Source: Streptacidiphilus fuscans (lineage in GTDB: Bacteria; Actinomycetota; Actinomycetes; Streptomycetales; Streptomycetaceae). Taken from it: 64,000 nt of DNA. Of this stretch, positions 34,449 to 43,143 are shown piece by piece (position 1 is the stretch's first letter; every line of letters begins with the position of its first letter). The stretch covers positions 496,001 to 560,000 of the forward strand of contig NZ_JADPRT010000001.1 of assembly GCF_015690355.1 (NCBI RefSeq), in the 5' to 3' direction. Under the pieces are notes generated by a model. That model was not told where the DNA came from. It saw only the letters and a program-made list of their open reading frames with translations, and did no database searches. A program made the translations under genes and the position numbers.

Positions 34449-34823
34449 ATGAACGCCGACACGACCGACGAGACCGTCCTGCGCGAGGTGCTCGACCGCT
34501 GGAAGGCCGCAGTCGACCGGCATGAGCCCGAACGCGTAGCCGCCCTCTTCACCGAGGACGCCGTCTTCCAGGGCCTGCACCCCTACAGCGTCGGACGTCC
34601 AGGGGTGACCGCCTACTACGCCGCGCAGCCCCTCGGCATGACCGCCGCGTACCGGATCCTGACGACCAGTCACCCCGCCCCCGACCTCGTCCTCGGATAC
34701 CTCTCGGTGGACTTCGCGTTCACCGACCGTCCGACGCTGGCCGTCTACCTCGGTGTCCTGCTGAAGCGGACCGCGGACGGCTGGGCGATCGCGCACTACC
34801 AGGTCTCCCTGCTGCCGGACTGA
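34449..34823 (+). CDS. NTF2/SnoaL-like small protein
   Basis: A 124-residue cone-fold protein (SgcJ/EcaC type): VLREVLDRWKAAVDRHEPER, ALFTEDAVFQG, TAYYAAQP, and a final strand KRTADGWAIAHYQVSLLP. Members act as small isomerases, cyclases or binding proteins. It may serve the SDR encoded just upstream. It converges with the LysR-type gene at 34870. Confidence 0.85.
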   Translation: MNADTTDETVLREVLDRWKAAVDRHEPERVAALFTEDAVFQGLHPYSVGRPGVTAYYAAQPLGMTAAYRILTTSHPAPDLVLGYLSVDFAFTDRPTLAVYLGVLLKRTADGWAIAHYQVSLLPD

Positions 34824-34869
34824 GCCGCGGCGCGGCGGTGACCGGCGTCCGTCCGGGGCGCGACCGGCC

Positions 34870-35793
34870 TCAGCGCAGCCGGTGGGGGTCACCGGCGGGC
34901 AGCCATGCCCCGGCGTCGCGCAGCCCGAGGGCCGCGGCGTCGACGCCCTCGCACAGTGCGTCGACCACCGCGAGTACGGCCGGGCGGACCTCGTCGGCCC
35001 GCCGGACCAGCGACCAGGTCCAGTACGGCTGCGGCTCCGCCAACGGGCGCTGGACCAGGTCGAGGGGCAACGAACCACCTTGCTCCTTGGGCGAGTTGAC
35101 GACAGGCAGGCCGAGGCGGCGGACGTGGTCGAAGAACGCCGGACCGGTTACACCGCCGTGGGACACCTGCTCCGCGCGGATACCGGTGTCGCGGGCCAAC
35201 TCCTGGGCGTAGACGTTCCAGGACTCCCAGGACGTGACATCGCCGTCGAGGAGCACTGCGGCCTCCCGTGCGCGGACCGGCCCGGCCGCCGGCCCCGCGG
35301 ACACCGCGTACAGCCGGTCGGCGCCGGCCAACCGGGCCACCAGGCCCAAGCGTTCCAGGTCCTCCTCACGCGCCCAGCACACCGCCACGTCCAGGCTGCC
35401 GTCGGCCACCCGGCCCGCCTGGGCGTGCGAGGGCGCCACCCAGGGGTCGACCAGTACCCGGGCCACCGCGGAGGTCCGGGCACCAAGGTCGGGCGGCAGC
35501 CAGTTGACGTAGCCCAGCCGCACCGGCTCCGAACCGGACAGCCGCCCCGCCCGGTGCCGCAGGTCGTCAGCCCGGTCCAGCAGCGCCCGCACGTGCGGGA
35601 GCAACGCCGTGCCGGCCGGAGTGAGCATCACCGAGCGCCGGTCCCGGTCGAACAGCCGCACACCGAGGTCGCGTTCGAGCGCCTTGATCTGCTGCGACAG
35701 CGAAGGGCCGGCGATCAGAAGTCGCGCGGCCGCCCGGCCGAAGTGCAGTTCCTCGGCGACGGCGACGAAGTACCGCAGTTGGCGCAGCTCCAC
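34870..35793 (-). CDS. LysR-type transcriptional regulator (leaderless GTG start)
   Basis: A 307-residue LTTR. The winged HTH occupies residues 1-60 (VELRQLRYFVAVAEELHFGR, AARLLIAGPSLSQQIKALER), followed by a periplasmic-binding-protein-like effector domain. The start at GTG 35793 gives the canonical ELRQLRYF beginning. It lies 7 bases after TAGGAT, so the mRNA probably begins at the start codon. ATG 35802 overlaps that box and is less likely. Target genes may be the convergent SDR/NTF2 pair; no operator was identified. Confidence 0.88.
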   Translation of the reverse strand: MELRQLRYFVAVAEELHFGRAAARLLIAGPSLSQQIKALERDLGVRLFDRDRRSVMLTPAGTALLPHVRALLDRADDLRHRAGRLSGSEPVRLGYVNWLPPDLGARTSAVARVLVDPWVAPSHAQAGRVADGSLDVAVCWAREEDLERLGLVARLAGADRLYAVSAGPAAGPVRAREAAVLLDGDVTSWESWNVYAQELARDTGIRAEQVSHGGVTGPAFFDHVRRLGLPVVNSPKEQGGSLPLDLVQRPLAEPQPYWTWSLVRRADEVRPAVLAVVDALCEGVDAAALGLRDAGAWLPAGDPHRLR

Positions 35794-35800
35794 ACCGATC

Positions 35801-35806
35801 ATCCTA
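35801..35806 (-). promoter_or_regulatory. -10 box TAGGAT of the LysR gene
   Basis: Lies 7 bases upstream of GTG 35793 on the minus strand, the spacing expected for a leaderless transcript. No clear -35. Confidence 0.45.
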
Positions 35807-35890
35807 CGGCCGCTGGGAGGCCGCACCTGTCACCAGGGAGGACGCCGGACGTGGCATCCGACCCAGCAGCCGACGCACGATGACGACACG

Positions 35891-37027
35891 TCAGCCCTGG
35901 CGCAGGGCGGGCATGGGGACGGGGACGGCGTAGGTGGTGGAGCCGATGCCGACGCCGCCCTGGCAGGTGTTGGGCGGCGTGGTGGACATGCCGCGGGCGG
36001 AGGGGGTCTCGGCGGCCCAGAACATGTAGCCGAGCATGCCCGGCGTCGTCCCCGCGCCGCCCGGCGCGGCGGACTGGAGCCAGCTGCCGGTGGTGCTCTC
36101 CAGCGACGAGGCGAAGTTGTTGCACTCGGGGAGCACCTGGGGTTGCCCGGCGAGGTAGACGCTGCCGGTGAACTTGGCCGGGGCGAGCGGCGCGATCGGC
36201 GGGCTGTACTGGGGCTCACCGTCGATGTGCTGTTGCCAGTTGGCCTCGGCAGCGGACGTGGAGGGCTGCTTGTTGGGGACCATCGCGTTGGCGTAGTCCA
36301 GCACCGGATTGCTGGTGCTGAGCCAGTTGGCCGTGGCGTACTGGGTGAGCCCGATCAGGTAGCGGTCGCCCGCGGCCAGGTCGATGGTGAGGCGGGCGGT
36401 CGGGTCGGCGCCGGTGGCGTCGTACGGGTGTACGGCCCGGTAGGCGCTGATGAAGGATTGAAGGCCCGTCAGGTTGGGGCTGGTGGAGTTCTCGTAGTCG
36501 ATCTCGATGCCGACCCCGAGCTGGGTGGCCAGCGCTGCGGCCTTCTGCCCGAGCAGGGTGGGGTTCTGGCTGAGGGCGGTGTCCCAGTCGGCCGTGTAGG
36601 TGACGCCGCCGAGCGAGAGCATCACGCGGACGCCGTGGCTGGTGAAGTAGTTGACGACGGCCTGGTCCATGCCGACGGGCGCGCCGTTCACGTCGCCGGT
36701 GTCGTTGGTGCCGTCGAGCAGCTTGAGCGGGTCGACGAAGGAGAGCACGACCAGGTTGACCGACGGGGTGCCGTCGCCGCGGTCGATCAGCCAGTGGTTG
36801 TTGGTGTCGAAGTCGGTCATGTTGCGGACCGTGCCCCAGGTGCACTCGTCGTTGCCGCAGTCCCACGCGCCGTAGACCTGGATCGGCGAGGTCGTCGAGG
36901 CCGCCGTGGCGGAACCGGCAGAGGCGCGGGCCGCCTGCGCGGGTGCGGCGGCGGTTCCGGTGAGGGCTGCTGCGACCAGCAGGGTGGTTGCCGACAGGGT
37001 TCTGAAGCGTCCTGTGTGCATGCGCAT
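35891..37027 (-). CDS. Secreted GH18 chitinase-like glycoside hydrolase
   Basis: A 378-residue secreted enzyme. Signal peptide to about residue 33 (APAQAA). The barrel begins IQVYGAWDCGND; strand 3 is VMLSLGGVTYT and the catalytic strand is GVGIEIDYEN with Asp177 and the proton donor Glu179 (the first Asp of DxxDxDxE is Glu175). The C-terminal GMLGYMFWAAE strand completes the cleft. No carbohydrate-binding module. ATG 37027 follows GGAGGCGAGG. A DasR-like palindrome TGGTCTGGACCA lies 79 bases upstream, so it is probably coregulated with the chitinase at 29546. Confidence 0.87.
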   Translation of the reverse strand: MRMHTGRFRTLSATTLLVAAALTGTAAAPAQAARASAGSATAASTTSPIQVYGAWDCGNDECTWGTVRNMTDFDTNNHWLIDRGDGTPSVNLVVLSFVDPLKLLDGTNDTGDVNGAPVGMDQAVVNYFTSHGVRVMLSLGGVTYTADWDTALSQNPTLLGQKAAALATQLGVGIEIDYENSTSPNLTGLQSFISAYRAVHPYDATGADPTARLTIDLAAGDRYLIGLTQYATANWLSTSNPVLDYANAMVPNKQPSTSAAEANWQQHIDGEPQYSPPIAPLAPAKFTGSVYLAGQPQVLPECNNFASSLESTTGSWLQSAAPGGAGTTPGMLGYMFWAAETPSARGMSTTPPNTCQGGVGIGSTTYAVPVPMPALRQG

Positions 37028-37105
37028 CCTCGCCTCCAGGCGGGCCGGGCTCTCGGGTGGTGTGCGGTGGATCACAGGGTGGAGTGGAGCCTGGCGCTCC
37101 GTCAA

Positions 37106-37117
37106 TGGTCTGGACCA
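37106..37117. promoter_or_regulatory. DasR-like palindrome TGGTCTGGACCA
   Basis: A near-perfect 12-base palindrome (TGGTC-TG-GACCA) 79 bases before the chitinase ATG, close to the DasR consensus and to the repeats in front of the other chitinase gene. Confidence 0.7.
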
Positions 37118-37310
37118 AAAAGCGGTGCCGGTGCGGGAAGCGCCCCTCGGCTCTCTCCGCGCCGACGGCTCGCTGACGGCTCGCACCGACGGCTCGCACC
37201 GACGGCTCGCGCGGCTGCGGATCTTCACAGGTAATACCCCCTCCCCATCAGCGCCTCTTTCATGCCAGAGTGCTTGTCGAAGATCGCCGCAGGGACGAAG
37301 AGGAGCGGAC

Positions 37311-38273
37311 ATGCCCGAACCGGTCATCATCGGCAGTGAGCGCAGCGAGGTCGGCCTGCCCGCCGGGATGGACGTGCTGCGGCGGGGTGGGTCCGCGTTG
37401 GACGCCGTCGAGGCGGCGATGCGGTGCTGTGAGGACAACCTCGCCGACCACTACGTCGGGACCGGCGGTCTGCCCAACGCCCGTGGCGAGGTCGAGTTGG
37501 ACGCCTCGGTGATGCTCGGTTCCAGCCGGCGCTTCGGCGCGGTGGGTGCCGTGCACGGGTTTCCGAACCCGATCTCGATCGCCCGCGCCGTACTGGAGCG
37601 GCTGCCGCAGCACTGCCTGCTCGTCGGCGAGGGCGCGGAGCTCTTCGCCGAGGAGAACGGATTCGCCCGCGCCGAGCTGCTCACCGACGAGGCGCGCGAG
37701 CTCTGGCGCGAGCAGCTGGACGCCGTGGCCCGCAAGGAGCTGGCGGATTCCGTCGAGGGCGAGAACACCGCCGCCGTGGCCGGGGACCACCGCTACCGCG
37801 CGGCGGCGCTCGACCTGGTGCGCAAGTTCGCGCCGCACGAGGGGCCGTGGGGGACCATCAACATCATCGCGCTGGACGCGTCCGGCGAGCTGTGCGTGGG
37901 CGTGTCCACCTCCGGGTACCCGTACAAGTACCCCGGCCGGGTGGGCGATTCGGCCGTTCCCGGCGCGGGCAACTGGTGCGACCTGCGGGCCGGCGGAGCC
38001 GCCTGCACCGGTCGCGGGGAGCTGAGCATGCGCGGCGGGACCGCCCGGACCATCGTCGACCACCTCGCCGCGGGCCAGGACCCGGCCGAAGCCTGCCGCC
38101 TCGGCCTGGCGGATGCCTCGACGCTGCCGGACGACTACCGCGCCGAGCTGCGCGCCCTCGCCCTGACCCCCGACGGCCGGCACGGCGGCGCGGCAGGTCA
38201 GCAGGGCAGCGTCTACGCGCTGATGACGACGGACTCAACCGAGCCCGAGTTCCGTCCCCGCGCGGTGCTCTGA
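37311..38273 (+). CDS. Isoaspartyl peptidase/N4-(beta-GlcNAc)-L-asparaginase family (Ntn hydrolase)
   Basis: A 320-residue Ntn hydrolase of the asparaginase_2 family. It should self-cleave before Thr182 in GPWGTINIIALD to expose the catalytic Thr. N-terminal blocks include MDVLRRGGSALDAVEAAM and VGTGGLPNARGEVELDASVM; after the Thr come SGYPYKYPGRVGDSAVPG and MRGGTARTIVDHL. Relatives hydrolyse glycosylasparagine or isoaspartyl bonds. The N-terminus lacks an export signal, so it is cytosolic. AGAGGAGCGGAC precedes ATG 37311. It is 58 bases upstream of a gamma-glutamyltransferase-like gene. Confidence 0.88.
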   Translation: MPEPVIIGSERSEVGLPAGMDVLRRGGSALDAVEAAMRCCEDNLADHYVGTGGLPNARGEVELDASVMLGSSRRFGAVGAVHGFPNPISIARAVLERLPQHCLLVGEGAELFAEENGFARAELLTDEARELWREQLDAVARKELADSVEGENTAAVAGDHRYRAAALDLVRKFAPHEGPWGTINIIALDASGELCVGVSTSGYPYKYPGRVGDSAVPGAGNWCDLRAGGAACTGRGELSMRGGTARTIVDHLAAGQDPAEACRLGLADASTLPDDYRAELRALALTPDGRHGGAAGQQGSVYALMTTDSTEPEFRPRAVL

Positions 38274-38299
38274 CGGTTCGTCACGGTTCACGGTTCGTC
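38273..38299. repeat. Short repeats ACGGTTCGTC after a stop codon
   Basis: ACGGTTCGTC at 38273-38282 and 38290-38299 with a partial copy ACGGTTC between; the first begins in the last base of the stop codon. Confidence 0.65.
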
Positions 38300-38331
38300 G
38301 TCCACACGCCACACGGTCGGAGGGTTCGCCG

Positions 38332-40164
38332 ATGTTCACCACCCGCCCCACCCTGCAGGGCACCTTCGGCATGGTGTCGTCCACCCACTGGCTCGCGTCG
38401 CAGTGCGCGATGGCGGTGCTGGAGGACGGCGGCAACGCCTTCGACGCGGCGGTCGCGGCGGGCTTCGTGCTGCACGTCGTCGAGCCGCACCTGAACGGAC
38501 CCGCGGGTGAGGTGCCGATCATCCTGGCCCCGGCCGGGGGAAGCCCGGCCGTGCTGTGCGGCCAGGGACCGGCTCCGGCCGGGGCCGGCGTCGCGCACTA
38601 CACCTCGCTCGGCCTGGACCTGGTCCCCGGCACCGGGCCGCTCGCGGCGGCCGTGCCGGGAGCCTTCGACGCCTGGATGATGCTGCTGCGCGACCACGGC
38701 ACCCGCGACGTGCGCGACGTGCTGCGCTACGCGATCCACTACGCCGAGTCCGGCCACCCGGCTGTGGAGCGGATTGGAGCCACAGTGGAGAGCGTCCGCG
38801 AGCTGTTCGAGCAGGAGTGGACCAGCTCCGCCGAGCTCTACCTGCCCGGCGGCCGGGCCCCGCGCGGCGGTGACCTGCTGCGCAACCCCGCCCTCGCCGC
38901 GACCTGGCGGCGCGTCACCGCCGAGGCGGAGGCGGCGGGCAGTGACCGCGAGACGCAGATCGACGCGGCCCGCCGGACGTGGCGCGAGGGCTTCGTCGCC
39001 GAGGCCCTGGTCCGCGCCTCGGACCGGCCGACCATGGACACCTCCGGCGAACGCCACACCGGCACGCTGAGCGGCGACGACCTGGCGGCGTACCGGGCCG
39101 GGTACGAGGCGCCGGTCACCGTGGACTGGAACGGCTGGACGCTGTGCAAGGCCGGACCGTGGAGCCAGGGCCCCGCGCTGCTCCAGCAACTCGCCCTGCT
39201 GCCCGACGGCTTCGGCACCGGCGAGACCGCGTACGGCTCGGCGGGCTATGTGCACACCCTGGTCGAGGGCGCCAAGCTGGCCATGGCCGACCGTGAGGCC
39301 TGGTACGGCGACGCGGCCGACGTGCCGCTCGACGACCTGCTCGCGCCCGCGTACAACGCCGCCCGCCGGAAGCTGATCGGGGACCAGGCCAGCCTGGAGC
39401 TACGGCCCGGTTCCCCGGACGGGCGGACGCCGCGACTGCCCGCGCACGTCGAGCATTTGCTCTCGGAGCTGGCCAAGTCGGGCGCGGAGGACGGCTTCGA
39501 CGCGCTGGGCACGCTGCCGTCCGGCGCGGGGGAGCCGACCGTCGCGCGGGACGGCCTCACCCGGGGCGACACCTGCCACCTCGACGTCGTCGACCGCTGG
39601 GGAAACCTGGTCTCCGCCACGCCAAGCGGCGGCTGGCTGCAGTCCAACCCCGTCGTCCCGGAGCTGGGCTTCCCGCTCGGCACCCGCCTGCAGATGGCGT
39701 GGCTCGAACCCGGCCTGCCCAACACGCTCACTCCCGGCCGCCGCCCGCGCACCACGCTCACCCCGTCGTTGGCGCTCAGGGACGGCGTGCCGGTGATGGC
39801 CTTCGGCACGCCTGGCGGCGACCAACAGGACCAGTGGAGCCTGCACTTCTTCCTCGCGGTGGCCCTGCGCCCGCCGGTCCGCGGCCAGTGGGACCTTCAG
39901 GGTGCGGTCGACGCTCCCAACTGGCACACCGACGCGTTCCCGAGCTCGTTCTTCCCGCGCGGCATGCGGCCGGGCAGCCTGGTGGTCGAGGACCGGATCG
40001 GCGACGCGGTCGCCGCCGAGCTGCGTGCCCGCGGCCACCGGGTCACCCTGGCCGACCCGTGGTCGGAGGGCCGCCTCTGCGCGGTGGCCCGCGACCCGCG
40101 TACGGGAGTGCTGTCGGCGGCGGCCAACCCGCGCGGCATGCAGGGGTACGCCGTCGGCCGCTGA
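38332..40164 (+). CDS. Gamma-glutamyltransferase family protein
   Basis: A 610-residue Ntn hydrolase that would hydrolyse or transfer gamma-glutamyl (or related) groups. Expected autocleavage precedes Thr414 in RGDTCHLDVVDRWGN, equivalent to GTTH of GGT. Other blocks: MVSSTHWLASQCAMAVLEDG, NAFDAAVAAGFVLHVVEPH, LTPSLALRDGVPVMAFGTPGG and GAVDAPNWHTD. No signal peptide is seen, unlike classical periplasmic GGT, so it may act on imported peptides. Together with the neighbouring Ntn hydrolase it forms a likely peptide-scavenging operon. Confidence 0.9.
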   Translation: MFTTRPTLQGTFGMVSSTHWLASQCAMAVLEDGGNAFDAAVAAGFVLHVVEPHLNGPAGEVPIILAPAGGSPAVLCGQGPAPAGAGVAHYTSLGLDLVPGTGPLAAAVPGAFDAWMMLLRDHGTRDVRDVLRYAIHYAESGHPAVERIGATVESVRELFEQEWTSSAELYLPGGRAPRGGDLLRNPALAATWRRVTAEAEAAGSDRETQIDAARRTWREGFVAEALVRASDRPTMDTSGERHTGTLSGDDLAAYRAGYEAPVTVDWNGWTLCKAGPWSQGPALLQQLALLPDGFGTGETAYGSAGYVHTLVEGAKLAMADREAWYGDAADVPLDDLLAPAYNAARRKLIGDQASLELRPGSPDGRTPRLPAHVEHLLSELAKSGAEDGFDALGTLPSGAGEPTVARDGLTRGDTCHLDVVDRWGNLVSATPSGGWLQSNPVVPELGFPLGTRLQMAWLEPGLPNTLTPGRRPRTTLTPSLALRDGVPVMAFGTPGGDQQDQWSLHFFLAVALRPPVRGQWDLQGAVDAPNWHTDAFPSSFFPRGMRPGSLVVEDRIGDAVAAELRARGHRVTLADPWSEGRLCAVARDPRTGVLSAAANPRGMQGYAVGR

Positions 40165-40173
40165 GCCGGGAGC

Positions 40174-40197
40174 CCCGCTCCACGTCACCGTGGCGGG
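40174..40197. terminator. Weak hairpin between convergent genes
   Basis: CCACG-TCAC-CGTGG with extended flanks (CCCGCT... / ...CGGG) in the 20-base gap between the GGT-like gene and the kinase gene. It partly overlaps the kinase 3' end. Confidence 0.3.
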
Positions 40198-42566
40198 AGT
40201 GCGTACACGTGGCTTCCGTGGACGGCGTAGAGCTGGGTGCCGTCCGTGGACAGCCACCACTCGTCGGTGGAGGAGTCTCCGTCCTGGAACGTCCACAGGG
40301 CCTTGCCAGAGGTGACGTCCAGGGCGGTGACGCCGCTGGACTGGCCGTTGATGAGGACCGGGCAGAAGACCGTGTCCGCCACCACGACCATGGGGGTGCG
40401 GCTGACGGTCGTGTCGACCTGGCTGGTCCAGATCTGGGCCCCGGTGTGGGCGTCGAGGGCGAGCGCGGTGCCGTCGCCCTGGGTCAGATAGAGGCGACCG
40501 TCCGCGTAGGCGAGGGAGTCGTAGTCGGCGTTGGTGAGCTTCGCGCTGGAGAGCCTGCTGTCTCCCTTGGCCAGGCCGTAGCCCGACAGCTGCGGGCCGG
40601 GCAGGAACAGGGTGTCGCCGCCGAGGAGGGGGAGGACGGGGTTCTGCCACTTGGGGTTGCCGTAGTCCTGGGACCACAGTTGCGCGCCGGTGCGGGTGTC
40701 GCGGACGACGATGTTGTTCTTGTCGTTGGTGTACACCAGGTAGCCGCTCGTGGCGAAGCCCAACACGTCGTAGCCGTTGGCCACGGTCCGGTGCTGGGTC
40801 CACAGCACCTGGCGGGTGTGCAGGTCGACGGCCATGACAACCTGCGTGCTGGTGTCGTCCCCGAACACGATGATCGGCTGCCCGTGGGCGTCGAGCTTGT
40901 ACTGGTTGCCGATGAGGAAGGCGGCCTGGTCGTTGACCGCGAGCAGGCTGGTGAAGGCGTACTGCGCCGGTTCGGGCAGCGTCCACCGCTGGGCGCCGGT
41001 CGCCGGGTCGTAAGCGGACAGCGCGGGGCTGCTGCCGTCCTGGTTCAGCGTGACGAACAGTCCGCCGCCGTAGGCGACGGGTTGCTGCTGGTAGCTCGAC
41101 GAGACCTGGGGTCCGGTCCACTGCAGGGCGCCTGATCTCGCTCTGAGGGTGACCATTTCCTGGCCGGCGACCGCAACCATGCCGTCCGCGGCCAGTGCCG
41201 GGCTCTGGACGGCCTGGTTGGCCGTGTAGCTCCACAGCGGTTGCGGAGGGACCCCCGGAGGGCGGGTCGCGGTCGCCGAAGGGGCCGCGGTGGCGGTACC
41301 GGACCGGCTCGCCGACGGGCTCGGTGTCGGTGCGCCGCCGCCCTGGCTGAGCGCGAGGGCGGTCCCGCCTCCGGCTGCGCCCAGGGCCACGATGCCGAGC
41401 CCGGCGTACACCAGGGTGCGCCGCGACACCGCGTCAGAACGCCCCGGGGGCACGGACGCCGTGGACGGCGGTGGCGACGGGAACGACGTCGCCTCCGAGG
41501 CAGCCGTCGGGGGACCTGCGTCAGGACCGGTGTCCCGGTTGCCGAGCAGAACGGTTCCGCGGTCCCCGCGGTCGCCTCGACCCGGCTGCGCCGCGGCACC
41601 GGCTGCCGGCACCCGTGGGTCCCCGCCGGCGGCCGGTGCCGGGAGAGGGGTCTCCAGCTCCATCACCGTGGCGGCGTGCCGTGCGATCGCGGAGGCGACC
41701 TCGGCCGGCAGCCACGCGTTGCCCGGCTGTGCGGCGACCCCCTCCGCGGCAAGGGCCGCGAGTACCTGGTCCGGAGTGGGCCGCGCCTGCGGATCCTTGG
41801 CCAGGCACGCGGTCACCGTCGGTAGGAGATCGTGCGGAACACCGGCCAGCTCGGGCGGCTCGTGGACGACCCGGTACAACAACGACGCGGCGGACTCCTG
41901 CCCGAACGGACCCCGCCCGGTGGACGCGAACACCAGGACCGCCCCCAGCGCGAAGACGTCTCCGGGAGGCCCGACCGGCCGACCGGACGCCTGCTCGGGT
42001 GACATGAACCCCGGTGAGCCGACCACCACGCCGGTGCTGGTCAGGCCGACCTCGTCCAGCGCGCGGGCGATCCCGAAGTCGATCACCCGCGGCCCGTCCA
42101 CCGCCAGCAGCACGTTCGAGGGCTTCAGATCCCGGTGCACCAGCCCGGCCCCGTGCACCGCCCGCAGCGCCTCCGCCAGTACCGCCCCGAGGACGCGCAC
42201 GCTGCCCGCGGGAAGCGGTCCGAACTCCGACACCGCCTGGGCCAGCGACGGCCCCGGGACGTAGGCGGTGGCCAGCCAGGGTGACGGGGAGTCGCGGTCC
42301 GCGTCCACCACGGGCGCGGTGAACCCTCCGGAGACCGAGCGCGCGGACGCGACCTCGCGCCGGAACCGCGCCCGGAAGTCCGGGTCGCCCGCCAGTTCCG
42401 GACGCACCACCTTGACGGCCACGGTCCGGCCGCCCGCACTACGGGCCAGGTAGACCCGTCCCATGCCACCCGCGCCCAGCCTGGCGACCAACCGGTAGGT
42501 CCCGATCTCTGCCGGGTCGTCAGCTTCCAGCGGCTCCACGCCATCCCCCTCGTTCACTGTGTCCAT
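40185..42566 (-). CDS. Membrane Ser/Thr protein kinase with PQQ-repeat sensor domain
   Basis: A 793-residue Hanks-type kinase. The catalytic domain (about 22-280) is complete: Gly loop LGAGGMGRVY, AVKVV lysine, HRDLKPSNV catalytic loop, DFGIAR, and GFMSPEQASG. A Pro/Ser/Thr-rich linker precedes a single membrane helix (about 386-406), and the extracellular part (about 440-793) consists of PQQ-like beta-propeller repeats (recurrent ALDAHTGAQIWT-type units: GALQW, GAQRW, GKALWTF). Such kinases link external ligands or cell-wall state to phosphorylation inside. Start at ATG 42566. Stand-alone gene. Confidence 0.92.
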   Translation of the reverse strand: MDTVNEGDGVEPLEADDPAEIGTYRLVARLGAGGMGRVYLARSAGGRTVAVKVVRPELAGDPDFRARFRREVASARSVSGGFTAPVVDADRDSPSPWLATAYVPGPSLAQAVSEFGPLPAGSVRVLGAVLAEALRAVHGAGLVHRDLKPSNVLLAVDGPRVIDFGIARALDEVGLTSTGVVVGSPGFMSPEQASGRPVGPPGDVFALGAVLVFASTGRGPFGQESAASLLYRVVHEPPELAGVPHDLLPTVTACLAKDPQARPTPDQVLAALAAEGVAAQPGNAWLPAEVASAIARHAATVMELETPLPAPAAGGDPRVPAAGAAAQPGRGDRGDRGTVLLGNRDTGPDAGPPTAASEATSFPSPPPSTASVPPGRSDAVSRRTLVYAGLGIVALGAAGGGTALALSQGGGAPTPSPSASRSGTATAAPSATATRPPGVPPQPLWSYTANQAVQSPALAADGMVAVAGQEMVTLRARSGALQWTGPQVSSSYQQQPVAYGGGLFVTLNQDGSSPALSAYDPATGAQRWTLPEPAQYAFTSLLAVNDQAAFLIGNQYKLDAHGQPIIVFGDDTSTQVVMAVDLHTRQVLWTQHRTVANGYDVLGFATSGYLVYTNDKNNIVVRDTRTGAQLWSQDYGNPKWQNPVLPLLGGDTLFLPGPQLSGYGLAKGDSRLSSAKLTNADYDSLAYADGRLYLTQGDGTALALDAHTGAQIWTSQVDTTVSRTPMVVVADTVFCPVLINGQSSGVTALDVTSGKALWTFQDGDSSTDEWWLSTDGTQLYAVHGSHVYALPPR

Positions 42567-43143
42567 CCCCCCGAGTCGTCGCGGGGGTCCGTCGTGGTGC
42601 TCGGTGCCACGGGCGGCTGCACCGACCGGCAGGTCGCGTCCCCGCCTCCACCCCGATGCGGTCCGGCATGCTCACGTCCCGCCGTGCTCGGGAATGGGCA
42701 GGCCGAACCGTCGCCTCAGGCTCCATGCGGACACGACCGCTTCCGGCATTCGTCCGGCCCCACCCCGACCACCGTCCCCCGTTGCTCGGCCCCGTCACCG
42801 GCCCGGGCCGTCCGCGAGTGTCCCATGGTGTTCAACCAAGGCCAAGTTCGCCGACCGGCACGGCATCCAGCGGTTCAGCGCCTGGACGTGCGGCGACTGC
42901 GGCGCTCCGAAGTCCCCTGTTCGGATGAGTCCGCGATGCGTCGAGGACTCGGGGTCCGGGGCGGCCGACCGTCCACTGCGGAAGACGCCCTGACGGACGT
43001 TCCGGTGCCGAATGTCGGTGAGCGAAGCCCGCGACCGGGAAGTGCCAGTGCCGGTTGCGGCGGGCTCTACGGGTCTCCCCGGCCCTCGCTTCCGTACCAT
43101 CTGTGGCCGGTGGAGAAGCTGCGACCAGCGGGAGCGTGCACGG
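42567..43143. other. 577-base region without a supported gene
   Basis: Between divergent kinase and dehydrogenase genes. Open frames exist on both strands but are Arg/Pro-rich and lack ribosome-binding sites or family motifs. One plus-strand stretch near 42835-42930 (RHGIQRFSAWTCGDCG) looks protein-like, with a CxxC, but no full gene could be assigned. It probably contains the two promoters. Confidence 0.45.
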
